From positions 744,001 through 808,000 of the forward strand of contig JADKFS010000002.1 in NCBI GenBank assembly GCA_016717335.1: 64,000 nt of DNA. The letters run 5' to 3'. Positions 55,658-63,999 of this stretch are shown here, in pieces. Origin of the DNA: Candidatus Ribeiella danica (GTDB lineage: Bacteria > Chloroflexota > Chloroflexia > Chloroflexales > Roseiflexaceae). Both the position numbers and the translations under genes were made by a program. The notes under the pieces were generated by a model. That model was not told where the DNA came from and ran no database searches. It saw only the letters and a list, made by a program, of their open reading frames with translations. Numbering within the stretch: position 1 is the stretch's first letter; every line of letters begins with the position of its first letter.

Positions 55658-56322
55658 AGTATCTTCTCACCTCGGGTGGCGTCACAAACCCGAGCATCCA
55701 CAACGCGCTCATAGATCTGCTGGGTAAGCCAATCGCCGAGTGCAAGGCCCTCTGCGTCCCGACTGCGCAATGGGGACACCCGATGTGCGGGCCGACCTCG
55801 GTACGGGGCTTCATTGCCGCCGAGCCTAACTCTGACTGGCAGTACATGTCTGGGCTGGGCTGGGCGTCGCTCGGTGTCCTCGAACTCACCGCATTGCCTT
55901 CGATTGGTGCAGAACGCTGGGTTCCGTGGGTTCGAGAGACCGACGTGCTCCTGGTCGATGGCGGCGATGCGACATACCTGTGCCACTGGATGCGTGAGTC
56001 GGGTCTTGCTGATCTGCTACCTTCGCTGCCCGACACGGTCTGGGTGGGGGTGAGCGCCGGAAGCATGGTGATGACTCCTCGTATCGGGCAGGACTTCGTC
56101 CATTGGCCGTCCGCGCCGGACGACCGCACCCTGGGAGTGGTCGATTTTTCGATCTTCCCGCACCTGGATCTCTTCCCGACCAACACCATGGCTGACGCCG
56201 AACGGTGGGCCGCCGACATCGCGGGTCCGGCATACGTCATCGACGAACAAACCGCCATCAAAGTGGTCGACGGAACTGTCGAGGTCGTCTCCGAGGGACA
56301 CTGGAAACTATTTACACCCTAA
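55654..56322 (+). CDS. Peptidase E-like (S51) serine peptidase
   Basis: 222 aa. The nucleophile elbow VGVSAGSMVM carries the catalytic Ser, and the oxyanion segment LLVDGGDATYL is conserved. The catalytic His region is FSIFPHLDLFP. Family S51 cleaves Asp-X dipeptides or similar; other members are cyanophycinases. Length typical. Part of a two-gene unit with the SRPBCC gene. Confidence 0.82.
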   Translation: MKYLLTSGGVTNPSIHNALIDLLGKPIAECKALCVPTAQWGHPMCGPTSVRGFIAAEPNSDWQYMSGLGWASLGVLELTALPSIGAERWVPWVRETDVLLVDGGDATYLCHWMRESGLADLLPSLPDTVWVGVSAGSMVMTPRIGQDFVHWPSAPDDRTLGVVDFSIFPHLDLFPTNTMADAERWAADIAGPAYVIDEQTAIKVVDGTVEVVSEGHWKLFTP

Positions 56323-56524
56323 CGCTGTGCGCCTCGTACAGCCATAGTATACGCTCACTGGAGCCGAGCGGCGGCGTAGAATAGGCGGACGCGCATCGGC
56401 TGGTCATGGCGCAGGGCTAGGAAGTGTGGACGTGTGCCAGACTATATCCGCACATGGCGGCTAGATAGGCGGACGCTCATCCCGCATTGAGCGGATGGGA
56501 CGCCATGCGGCCTACTCGTTATAG

Positions 56525-57249
56525 TTGGGCGACACAGGGTGAGCACCTCGTGAATTGGGCTCGTGCCCTTGGAGCCAGACGGCGAGCGGCTCGTCGCGTA
56601 TCTCGAACGGAGGATACCATGGGACTCTTGACCTTCAGTATCAACGTCACCCTGGACGGCTGCGTCGACCACCAGGAAGGAATCGCCGACGATGAGACGC
56701 ACGCCTTCTTCACCCACCTCATGGACGAGGGCGGGGCGATGCTCTGGGGCCGCGTCACCTACGAGATGATGGAGAGCTACTGGCCAGCGGTCGCCCGCGG
56801 CGACGCGGAAGCACCGCCGGCGCTGCGCGAGTGGGCGGTCAAGCTGGAGGCCAAGCCGAAGTATGTGGTGTCCTCGACGCGAACGGACTTCCCCTGGACC
56901 AACAGCCACCACATCGCCGGCGACCTGCGCACGGGCGTGCAGAAGCTCAAGGACGCGACACCGGCCGGCGTGCTCCTCGGTAGCGGCAAGCTCGCGACCG
57001 AGCTGGACCGGCTGGATCTGATCGACGAGTACACGTTCCTTGTCCACCCCAGGATCGCCGGCCACGGCCCGACCCTGTACCAGAGCGGGCTCCCTAGCAC
57101 GCGACAGCTCGAGCTGGTCTCGGCGAAGCCGCTCCGCTGCGGCGCGGTCGCCATGCACTATCGGCGCGCGCGCTAACTCGGAGATGGGTCATGTCGCCCA
57201 ACAATTCATTCAAGCCGACGCCGCTTCGCGGCGCGGCTTAATTCAGGCG
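56525..57249 (+). mobile_element. Integron-type gene cassette
   Basis: Bounded on both sides by the core site GTTGGGC (56524-56530 and 57249-57255), 725 bp apart. It contains one gene on the cassette sense strand, and its 3' end is an attC site. This is the exact layout of an integrated gene cassette. I see no integrase gene, no attI and no other clear attC in the window. The left GTTGGGC could be a secondary site or the R' of a lost neighbouring attC. Confidence 0.72.
56619..57176 (+). CDS. Dihydrofolate reductase-like (RibD C-terminal) protein in the cassette
   Basis: 185 aa from ATG 56619, preceded by CGGAGGA. Begins GLLTFSINVTLDGCVDHQEG, with MLWGRVTYEMMESYWP (NADPH-binding), KYVVSSTRTDFPWTN and GVLLGSGKLATELDRLDLIDEYTFLVHPRIAG. 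This is the RibD_C/DHFR-superfamily pattern. It most likely reduces a small heterocycle; the substrate is unknown. Single-gene cassettes with DHFR-like genes are frequent in integrons. The attC begins 20 bp after its stop. Confidence 0.86.
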   Translation: MGLLTFSINVTLDGCVDHQEGIADDETHAFFTHLMDEGGAMLWGRVTYEMMESYWPAVARGDAEAPPALREWAVKLEAKPKYVVSSTRTDFPWTNSHHIAGDLRTGVQKLKDATPAGVLLGSGKLATELDRLDLIDEYTFLVHPRIAGHGPTLYQSGLPSTRQLELVSAKPLRCGAVAMHYRRAR

Positions 57250-57255
57250 TTGGGC
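57196..57255 (+). other. attC: attC recombination site (60 bp, 59-be type)
   Basis: R'' GCCCAAC (57196-57202) and R' GTTGGGC (57249-57255) are inverted complements. Between them is a near-perfect inverted repeat AAGCCGACGCCGC/GCGGCGCGGCTT with an internal TTCGC-type turn and the asymmetric bases that distinguish the recombining strand. This sequence is very close to the attC of aadA-type cassettes of class 1 integrons and is immediately recognisable. Confidence 0.95.
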
Positions 57256-57271
57256 GTCACCAGCGTGGAAG

Positions 57272-57620
57272 GGGTGGTGGGGTGATAACCCGCCCTATCA
57301 CGCCCCGGTGTTCGTGCTCACCCACTATCCGCGTGCGCCGATTGTGATGGAAGGCGGCACCACATTCCATTTCGTGACCGATGGCATGCACGCCGCGCTC
57401 GGCCGCGCCACCGAAGCAGCACAACGCAAAGATATTCGCCTGGCTGGTGGCGTGGCGGCAATCCGTCAATACCTCCAGGCAGGGCTGATTGACCAGCTGC
57501 ACCTTGCGATCGCGCCGATTCTGCTTGGTTCGGGTGAATCGCTGTTCTCAGGCATCGACACGCTCAAGCTCGGGTACGTGCTCACAGAGCATGTTCAGAC
57601 GGCAAAGGCAACCCATATTG
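57272..57620 (+). pseudogene. 5'-truncated DHFR-like gene
   Basis: The frame reads WWGDNPPYHAPVFVLTHYPR, IVMEGGTTFHFVTDG, LAGGVAAIRQYLQAGLIDQL and ILLGSGESLFSG, the second half of a RibD_C/DHFR-like protein. The first ~70 residues are absent; the remnant starts about 17 bp after the attC R' core. It is different from the gene inside the cassette. The frame continues past the natural end to a stop at 57694, because its 3' end is replaced by a DinB-like fragment. Confidence 0.75.
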
Positions 57621-57942
57621 TTACGATCTCACCGGTGAGTTCGCTCCGTGGGCGCCACCGCCCCCGTTCGCGGGCAACCCGCACTGGCTGTTAACGCGGT
57701 TGCCCGCGCCTTGGACGCGCACCGAGCTGCTCGGCTACCTCGACTATTGCCGTACGCGGGTGCGCGACACGCTCGCGAGCATGACCGACGAGCAGGCGGC
57801 GAGACCCCTGCCGCAAGCTCATCGTTATAGCGGTCAGCCGCACGCCTGGATCATTATGGGCGCCGTCGGGCACACAATCGAGCACGCGGCGCAGATCAGG
57901 CAGCTCATCACTGCCGTAGAGATGTGGCAGGGTCGCACATGA
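57614..57942 (+). pseudogene. 5'-truncated DinB-like gene
   Basis: From about 57614 a second frame reads YDLTGEFAPWAPPPPFAGNP, then LLGYLDYCRTRVRDTLASMTDE and WIIMGAVGHTIEHAAQIRQL, the C-terminal two thirds of a DinB-like protein with a metal His in HTIEHAA. The N-terminal helix is missing and no start codon or RBS is visible except an unlikely ATG near 57781. It is fused to the end of the truncated DHFR-like gene. Confidence 0.65.
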
Positions 57943-58964
57943 CAATCGGATTGGAACTCACCCGTTCGCAGATTCTCGCCTTCCGGCGCCGTGCCGCATC
58001 GCTCGATGAGCGGCTGCCACGCGGCCAGGGCGCGCTGCGGCGTGCGGCGTGGGCAGGCCTGCAAGACAGTATGCCGCGCGCCGCGCTGCTCTCGATCCAT
58101 GCGCGCATGGCCGGTACCGAACCTGAAACCTGGGAGAATCCTTCCCTTATCCAGATCTGGGGACCCCGGTTCAGTGCCTATGTCGTGGCGACATGCGATC
58201 TCGCGGTCTTTACCCTCGGCAGGCTGCCGGATGAACAAGGGCCACGAAAGCGCGCTCAGGGTATCGCCGCTCGGTTGCAGGTGGCGCTCGCCGGAAGACG
58301 GATGACATATGGCGCTGCGGCACGCGCTATGGGGGCAAAGCATCCTAATCAACTGCGGTACGCCGCGCCAACCGGAACCGTCGTGATCCGCTGGGATGGG
58401 TCGCATCAACCCGACATCTGGAACGTGCCGGCACCTGACATCGACCCGCACGAAGCACGCCTTGAACTTGCCCGGCGGTATGTGCACATATTCGGCCCCG
58501 CTACGCCCGACGCCTTCGCGACGTGGGCGGGCATTGGACTGGTTTCCGGTATGGCTGCATTCGAAACGCTGGGCACGTCGCTGACGCAGGTGCGCACACC
58601 GATCGGAGCAGCATGGATCCTGAGCCAGGATGAAGCTCTGTTCCGATCGGCGCCTGGTTCGGCAGCGCCGGCCCGGCTCTTGCCGAGCGGCGATAGCTGG
58701 TTCTTACTGCAAGGCGCCGACCGCGAACTCCTGGTGCCCGACGAGCGTCAGCGCCGCGCGCTGTGGACATCGCGTGTCTGGCCGGGCGCCCTACTCGTCG
58801 ACGGTGAGACGGTCGGCATTTGGCGGCGCGCAGGGCATATACTCACGATCCAGCCATGGCAACCTCTTTCCCAAACACAGCGCTATGCAGTCGAAGCGGA
58901 GGCGGCATCGCTGCCCCTGCCCGGGGTTGCTCGACCCATGGATGTTCGCTGGGATGACGGCTGA
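57939..58964 (+). CDS. AlkZ/YcaQ-like winged-helix DNA glycosylase family protein
   Basis: 341 aa from ATG 57939, which overlaps the upstream stop (ATGA). HTH_42-type features are LTRSQILAFRRRAASL, GLQDSMPRAALLSIHARM, RYVHIFGPATPDAFATWAGI and RPMDVRWDDG at the end. Streptomyces AlkZ unhooks DNA crosslinks using a QxQ motif; here the equivalent region is not clear, so catalytic activity is unproven. Complete length, no frameshift. Confidence 0.7.
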   Translation: MTIGLELTRSQILAFRRRAASLDERLPRGQGALRRAAWAGLQDSMPRAALLSIHARMAGTEPETWENPSLIQIWGPRFSAYVVATCDLAVFTLGRLPDEQGPRKRAQGIAARLQVALAGRRMTYGAAARAMGAKHPNQLRYAAPTGTVVIRWDGSHQPDIWNVPAPDIDPHEARLELARRYVHIFGPATPDAFATWAGIGLVSGMAAFETLGTSLTQVRTPIGAAWILSQDEALFRSAPGSAAPARLLPSGDSWFLLQGADRELLVPDERQRRALWTSRVWPGALLVDGETVGIWRRAGHILTIQPWQPLSQTQRYAVEAEAASLPLPGVARPMDVRWDDG

Positions 58965-59085
58965 GACAAGGCTGCTCCATAGAAGGCCAGATGTACTACC
59001 TGCTGTATACTTGTCGGGGTGGAGGAGGGAGGTCGCCGAACAAAGCAATGCAGTTGACGCCTTCGGACAGGAGCAGTAACAGAAT

Positions 59086-59244
59086 ATGGAAGTCTCGTTG
59101 AGCAACACACCGCAACTCGGCGCCCCGCCACGGCGCATGAGCGTCGACGCAGAGCTGGTGCGCCGGCTCGTGGCCGACCAGTTCCCGCAGTGGGCCAGCC
59201 TCCCTGTCCGGATGGTGGCAAACGGTGGCTGGGACAATCTGTGA
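59086..59244 (+). pseudogene. Truncated aminoglycoside phosphotransferase-like gene
   Basis: 52 residues ending with LPVRMVANGGWDNL-stop. The wording (MSVDAELVRRLVADQFPQWA then the GWDN sequence) is the N-terminal lobe of APH-like kinases, which normally continue for 250 residues. The rest of the gene is absent. Confidence 0.6.
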
Positions 59245-59480
59245 CTTCCTCGAAAAGCTCCTGCATCGCCCGCTCGTCGGTGATGCCGCGCTCTTCGGCG
59301 TAGGCCCGCGCGAGGCGTCAGGCGCTCGCGCCGCGGGCGCACGGTAGTTCTCCAGATGTCTTTTTCTGGAGCGTGTACTTGCTGACCTCGGCGCGTCGGG
59401 CAAGCTCGGCTTTGGAGAGCCCTGCGCGTTCGATCTTCTGAGCCGGAAGGATCTCTACGGCGATGACGAGCGCTGCTGAA
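59245..59480 (-). pseudogene. Remnant of an XRE-type antitoxin-like gene
   Basis: The minus strand reads IERAGLSKAELARRAEVSKYTLQ (HTH) and, in another frame, a stretch ending MQELFEEVTDC. One frameshift and no stop-start order; degraded. Confidence 0.4.
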
Positions 59481-59524
59481 CCGCTCTTCAACGCATAGCA
59501 AGAGCGAAAACACGAGAGGAAGTG

Positions 59525-59989
59525 ATGATCGACGAGCTCTACGGCGCCAGCTCGATCGTCGAGCGGCTCCAGCACAGCGGCGCTTGGTACCGCGCAGTCG
59601 AGGTGGAGTGGGTGTACGTCGATCGCGCGCGACCGATCGCGCCCTACCCGACGCTGATCGCGGACTATCACCGGCTCGGCGACTCGGAGCGCATCCGCGC
59701 CGAGCAGTACATGGACGAGCTGTTTACGGCGGCGGAGTTCGAGCTGCTGCGGCGCCATTTCGCCGACCGGCTCGGGCTTGTGGTGCACATGGGTGTCATC
59801 CCAATTCCGATGCTCGCGGAGCCCGAGCCGGGATTGTTCATGGCGAACCCGGCGCAACACATGCTCGAGGTTGACCAGGGCGGCAAGGCCGGCTGGTACA
59901 CGCTGGCCGACCCTGATGCCGCGCTGCTGCCCTTCCGCGTCGCGGCGTGGTATCACGTCGGCCGGTGCGCGGTGGAAGGCTCGGCGTGA
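59525..59989 (+). CDS. Hypothetical protein, intact member of a duplicated pair
   Basis: 154 aa (ATG 59525, or GTG 59522), preceded by GAGAGGAAG. Sequence features: MIDELYGASSIVERL, a helix QYMDELFTAAEFELLRRHFADRL, and an adjacent strand VVHMGVIPIPMLAEP. I recognise no family. The first 360 bp including the upstream 30 bp duplicate the region at 53571-53930. Function unknown. Confidence 0.6.
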   Translation: MIDELYGASSIVERLQHSGAWYRAVEVEWVYVDRARPIAPYPTLIADYHRLGDSERIRAEQYMDELFTAAEFELLRRHFADRLGLVVHMGVIPIPMLAEPEPGLFMANPAQHMLEVDQGGKAGWYTLADPDAALLPFRVAAWYHVGRCAVEGSA

Positions 59990-60059
59990 GGGTGAGTCCG
60001 CAAGCGCACCAGGCCCACCGGCGACGTGTCGGCAGGCCTGGCGCCGGTGCCGGAGCCTA

Positions 60060-60190
60060 CTGCCCGTACACCTCGTTGCCGAGCAGCCCCAGCTGCACGC
60101 CCTGCGCGCCGTGGTCCTCGAAGCGCGCGCCGCGAGCACCACCGCGTCGAGCAGCGTAATCGGCAGCTGCTCGGCCGGGGCACGCACATG
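60060..60190 (-). other. Small gene remnant
   Basis: Minus strand reads LPITLLDAVVLAARA and, one frame on, RFEDHGAQGVQLGLLGNEVYGQ-stop. No start. Unassigned. Confidence 0.3.
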
Positions 60191-60221
60191 GAGATCTGTA
60201 GGGGTGCATATTGTTCAAGGC

Positions 60222-60261
60222 GACGACAAAGGGGTTGGGCTAGCCCAACCCCTTTGTCGTC
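60222..60261. repeat. 40-bp perfect palindrome
   Basis: Two 20-bp arms: GACGACAAAGGGGTTGGGCT and its complement AGCCCAACCCCTTTGTCGTC. No loop. Could be a bidirectional terminator or a transposon-derived end; no T tract on either side. Confidence 0.85.
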
Positions 60262-60328
60262 AGGGTAGCGACGCATCACGGCTAGCGCGCGACCAGGCGA
60301 CGCTGGCCAACGGTGGAGGCCCGATCAA

Positions 60329-60520
60329 TCAGTCTTGCCAGTAGCTGACGAGCTGACCCTGCGTATTGTACAAGGCCCCGTCATCCCTATCGCCGTTTGC
60401 CCAGATATTCCCGGTTGGCCCATCGAATACCTTCTGCTCGCCAGGGGCAAGCGGGCCGCCGAGCGGGTGCTCCTGGTTGCCCTTGATGCTGCACATAGGC
60501 AGGCGAGGGATTCGGCTACT
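60329..60520 (-). pseudogene. C-terminal remnant of a lamin-tail-like protein
   Basis: Minus strand reads HPLGGPLAPGEQKVFDG, TGNIWANGDRDDGALYNTQG, QLVSYWQD-stop, the end of an LTD-type beta domain. The N-terminal part is absent. Confidence 0.45.
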
Positions 60521-60650
60521 AGAGAAACGTGCGAATCGGCGATTTTCGCACACCATGCCCGAACAAGGATGGGATCGGCCGGCGAGCGGAGGCGCTGCCA
60601 TGCTATAATATCGCGCGAATCTGCCGATCAAGCGCGGCCAGCGTGTCGAG

Positions 60651-60821
60651 ATGATTGTGTTGCCCAAGCCGCCTGCCACCAGCGAGCGCCCGCCACTCAC
60701 TGCGGCCGGCCTGCTGTCCTCCGGTCTAGTTGGCCTGTGGGAAGGGCGCGAGGACATCGCCGATAGCTCGGCGTTCGCCCGCCAGCTGCGCGACCAGGCG
60801 CAGCACCGCAATCGCTCGTAG
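60651..60821 (+). pseudogene. Antitoxin-like relic (VapB/Phd-type)
   Basis: 56 aa from ATG 60651: IVLPKPPATSERPPLTAAGL, LVGLWEGREDIADSSAFARQ, LRDQAQHRNRS. The phrase pattern (LTAAxLLxSGLVGxWxxRxDIxDSxxFARQLR) is typical of the C-terminus of a small antitoxin. An N-terminal DNA-binding part is not evident. Confidence 0.5.
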
Positions 60822-60890
60822 CCGCTGCTGCTGCTCGACACCGCTATCATGTTGGACGCTGCCATCAATGTGCAACCAGGAATGTGGTAT
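60822..60890 (+). pseudogene. PIN-domain toxin relic
   Basis: Reads LLLLDTAIMLDAAI right after the antitoxin stop, which is how a PIN domain starts (LLDTxxxxD), but ends within 35 codons without other acidic motifs. Confidence 0.4.
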
Positions 60891-60949
60891 GGTACAATCA
60901 AACAATCTGGTCTTGCGACAACGCCATCACGATCTGGCACGCTTGGGAA

Positions 60950-61183
60950 ATGAATATGGACAAATCCTACCGCGCTATCATTACCATTAATCCGAACATC
61001 CGAAGCGGCAAACCAACTATTCGGGGACTCCGCTACACGGTCTATGATATCTTGTCCTATCTTGCCGCTGGCATGTCGGTCGCAGAAATCCTTGATGATT
61101 TTCCCGATTTGACTGCGGAAGATATTCAGGCGTGCCTGAGCTTTGCTGCGGACCGCGACCATCACATCCTTGTGGCAGCATGA
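60950..61183 (+). CDS. DUF433 antitoxin-like protein
   Basis: 77 aa from ATG 60950 or 75 from 60956. HTH-like core: NPNIRSGKPTIRGLRYTVYD, ILSYLAAGMSVAEILDDFPD, LTAEDIQACLSFAADR, all family-defining. DUF433 proteins are predicted antitoxins paired with DUF5615 PIN-like toxins. The last codons overlap the next start (ATGA). Short weak start region. Confidence 0.85.
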   Translation: MNMDKSYRAIITINPNIRSGKPTIRGLRYTVYDILSYLAAGMSVAEILDDFPDLTAEDIQACLSFAADRDHHILVAA

Positions 61184-61275
61184 AACTGCTCTTTGATCAT
61201 CATCTATCCCGCAAGCTCGTCGGACGACTTGAAGATCTGTTCCCAGGTTCAAGCCATGTCGTTTTCCGTGGCTAA
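61180..61275 (+). pseudogene. Truncated DUF5615 PIN-like toxin
   Basis: Reads MKLLFDHHLSRKLVGRLEDL, then FPGSSHVVFRG-stop. A full DUF5615 toxin is about 110 aa and continues with an ADDxxIWxxA block. The gene was cut after ~31 residues, leaving the antitoxin gene intact. Confidence 0.72.
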
Positions 61276-61458
61276 GGCGCTGCGCGTGCTGTCCTTCATC
61301 GTTCGCTCCCGCATCATCGTGTGGTCTAGCACGGCATCAGCGTCGAGCATGGTGATGCCGCCGGAGTAGCACCCGCGCTTTCGAAGGCCGGCGGGCACTG
61401 GCGCTGCTCGAAGTCAAAGAGCAACGGCTTCGGGACCTGGAAGCGCTGGATCTCCTCA

Positions 61459-61796
61459 TTGCTGCGCTCCTCGTGCCAACCAAGCTCGCATATCCGACTC
61501 ATGCTCTTCATGGAAATGGGCGAAGAAATCACTCGGTTTGACGGACTCAGCTTCCAACCATGGAAGATAGCGCGCTGGATCGCTGAGGACTGCATCGGGT
61601 AAACCTTCGATGGCGGCGAACATCTGCTGAAAGCGGTCGAGGTGGAACTGCCGGGCGTGCCGGGGAACAGCGCGGCGATCGCCGGCGGCGGCGCTGCCGT
61701 GGTGGGGATAGATGGCAACGTTACGGCACACAGGAGCAAGCAGGTGAGTAGGAGCGCGCGAAAGTGGTAGTGAGCGGGCATTGGAGACCTCAACAA
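61459..61796 (-). pseudogene. Hypothetical secreted protein remnant, frameshifted
   Basis: A frame from ATG 61796 encodes a signal peptide (FRALLLTCLLLCAVTLPSIP), while the second frame holds FQQMFAAIEGLPDAVLSDPA and FFAHFHEEHESDMRAWLARG to the stop at 61456-61458. The shift is near 61660. No family assigned. Confidence 0.35.
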
Positions 61797-62001
61797 CTTC
61801 GGAGCAGGTGGTGGTCAGGTGTCGAATGGCGGAGAGGTTACGGCGACAGCTCGAGTGTATCAGAGTGCATCAGAACGGGCACAGTATTCGGGCTCTTTGG
61901 GACTTCCCGTGGAACACAGGTGTTATACTACCGCATCAGAAAGCCAAAGTCGTGCAACAGTTGGCGCTCGAATCAGGTCAAAATCCCGAGGAATTCTTTT
62001 A

Positions 62002-62943
62002 GAGGCTGTCTAAAAATTCAGGTGTGCTCTCTACGGTTTAAGCGGTAGAGCATCATCCGAATAGAAGCGATAGAGACATCCGTCTCACTTGATGTCGTTT
62101 TTCGCTCATATTCCTTGCTTAACAGACGATAGCGGCCAAACCACCCAAAGGTGCGTTCAACAATCCAGCGCTTGGGCAAGGCATACCATCCTTTTCGTTT
62201 CCGGTCTCGCCGAACAAGCTCAAGGGCAAAACGAAACAGACGTCCGACGGTTTCCACGAAATCGTTCCATCCATAGGCGCTATCCGCAATAATCTTCTTC
62301 AACCGCGGGCATTTTCGCTGCGCAATGCGAAATACATCAGCCGCACCTTCATAATCGGGAATATCGGCCGCATGGACAAAGATGACCAGCAAGAGCCCAA
62401 GGATGTCGACCAAGATATGACGCTTGCGCCCGTTAACCTGTTTTCCACCATCATAGCCACGCTCACCACCTGCTTCCGTCGCTTTGCGCGATTGACTGTC
62501 AACAATACCGAGCGTCGGTTCGGGATCGCGCCCTTCTGCTTCGCGCACGTGTTTGCACAGCGTATCGTTGATGCGCTCCCAAGTACCATCTTCCGTCCAG
62601 AGATCGTAGTAGTACCAGACGTGCCGCCAATCAGGAAAGTCGGTGGGAAGCATGCGCCATTGGCAGCCGGTTTTCGTACGGTAGAAGAGTGCATTGACAA
62701 CTTCACGCAGATTAACGGTGCGTTTGCGCCCAGCTCCATCAGGCTTGAGCGTAAACGGTGCAATGATCGCCCAGTCTGCATCGGTACAGTCGCTCGGATA
62801 GCGTTTTGCTGGCTGTGGCGCATGTGCGGTGTTCGCATAGGTGCTTTTGGACATCTGGTCCTCCTGCTCTGCTCGGCGACGGCGAAGCTTTGCCGAACAC
62901 TACAGCAAGAGGCGTACCTGCTACCGGATTTTTGGACAGCCTC
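62002..62943 (-). mobile_element. IS5-type insertion sequence, intact
   Basis: 942 bp with inverted ends GAGGCTGTCTAAAAAT (left) and, at the right, the complement of ATTTTTGGACAGCCTC (62928-62943). Flanked by TTA on both sides (61999-62001, 62944-62946), matching a 3-bp target duplication. It carries one complete transposase gene. Confidence 0.9.
62018..62854 (-). CDS. IS5 family transposase
   Basis: 278 aa, ATG 62854 preceded by AGGAGGACC. N-terminal DUF4096-like region (RYPSDCTDADWAIIAPF, YRTKTGCQWRMLPTDFPDW) and DDE core: LGIVDSQSRKATEAGGERGY (Asp), KIIADSAYGW (Asp), WIVERTFGWFGRYRLLSKEYE (Glu with the YREK-like block). Complete and in frame, so it is potentially active. Confidence 0.93.
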   Translation of the reverse strand: MSKSTYANTAHAPQPAKRYPSDCTDADWAIIAPFTLKPDGAGRKRTVNLREVVNALFYRTKTGCQWRMLPTDFPDWRHVWYYYDLWTEDGTWERINDTLCKHVREAEGRDPEPTLGIVDSQSRKATEAGGERGYDGGKQVNGRKRHILVDILGLLLVIFVHAADIPDYEGAADVFRIAQRKCPRLKKIIADSAYGWNDFVETVGRLFRFALELVRRDRKRKGWYALPKRWIVERTFGWFGRYRLLSKEYERKTTSSETDVSIASIRMMLYRLNRREHT

Positions 62944-62949
62944 TTAGGC

Positions 62950-63264
62950 TCTGTGATGCCGAATAGGCGTAAAACCCCACGGGAAGTCCTGGAGAGCCAG
63001 TATTCGCTCTTCAAGGTGTTCACCATTCGACCTCTACCTACTACCCGATTTAAGATGCGCTCGCCCTGACGCTACCCTGCGGCGTTGCCCTCGATTTAAA
63101 TAGCAATTTGATCGATACTAGCCGCTGTATACGAAGCATCACACAGCAAGGCTTCTTTCGTGACAACTCCGATTGCGTCCCAGTGACCTTGATAGCCTTG
63201 AGGCCCTCTTCGACGTGTGTCAGTTCCGTGACCTTGTTCTTCTCGCAGTTCAAGACTCATAGCA
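62950..63264. other. Intergenic region, no gene recognised
   Basis: Short ORFs only, without RBS or motifs; moderate GC. It separates the IS from the edge gene. Confidence 0.4.
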
Positions 63265-63999
63265 CTATTTCTGCTCTAGCATCTCGCGCAGCATGAGCAA
63301 TCGCTCGGTCAAGAGGGCCGCTGAGGTGATGGCCAAATGCTGCTGCGATCTGCTGAGATACTCATCATACAGGGCGATCCGCAGGGTTTGCGCTAAGAGG
63401 GCAGTCTTGTACTCAAACTCCAGTGCGCTGGCGCTGATAGGGAACTGACATATTCGACGGGCTGCCTCACGAATAACCGCTACGCTCGCAACCATCTTAG
63501 CGATATTTGCAGTAAATGGCAGGTGAGCCAAAAAGGTGAAATCCTCGTCACTACTGGCCTCGGAAATCAGTCGCTCGACATAGACCATCGCACGGAAACT
63601 ATCTTGGGTGTCTTCGACTTCAGTCAGCTTGAATTTGATCTCTGCCTCCGCGCGCGTGAAGTCAATAAATCGAGCACCATCATCTTTCATCGTGGCAAAA
63701 TCGATGATGTGAATATGATCGATGCCATCGATTAAGACATTTCGAGGATTGATGTCTCCATGCACCCGACATAATCCAACCTCACGTCGCTCGCCAAAAA
63801 TACGCGAATGCGCGCTCTGAGGCATGTTATTTTCCGGTCGCAACACGATGCCTGGATTGGCAAGTGGCCTGGTGATACCGGGTATCACCTGCCGTTCAAT
63901 GTCCCGGTCGTATAGCGGATTACGGCGAAATAGGTCGGCCAGGCGATCATACTCACCCTGTCGTATGCGTGGCAAGAAGTACAGACTTGATACCGACAC
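63265..63999 (-). CDS. Partial kinase-fold protein (TCAD9/APH-like), cut by the window edge
   Basis: At least 244 aa, with the 5' end probably beyond the window. The catalytic loop VHGDINPRNVLID and the metal-binding HIIDFATMKDDG are like those of aminoglycoside-kinase-fold domains. The following text (FTRAEAEIKFKLTE, VYVERLISEA) resembles the ternary complex-associated domain 9 found in STAND and conflict-system proteins. The Asp of HGD and the Asp of IDF are present, so phosphotransfer or binding is possible. The C-terminal helices (AALLTERLLMLREMLE) close the domain. Confidence 0.6.
   Translation of the reverse strand: MSVSSLYFLPRIRQGEYDRLADLFRRNPLYDRDIERQVIPGITRPLANPGIVLRPENNMPQSAHSRIFGERREVGLCRVHGDINPRNVLIDGIDHIHIIDFATMKDDGARFIDFTRAEAEIKFKLTEVEDTQDSFRAMVYVERLISEASSDEDFTFLAHLPFTANIAKMVASVAVIREAARRICQFPISASALEFEYKTALLAQTLRIALYDEYLSRSQQHLAITSAALLTERLLMLREMLEQK

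Noticed and set aside
56319..56530. attC of the peptidase E gene
   Set aside because: CCCTAAC and GTTGGGC occur 200 bp apart but no stem lies between them, and the distance exceeds usual attC length.
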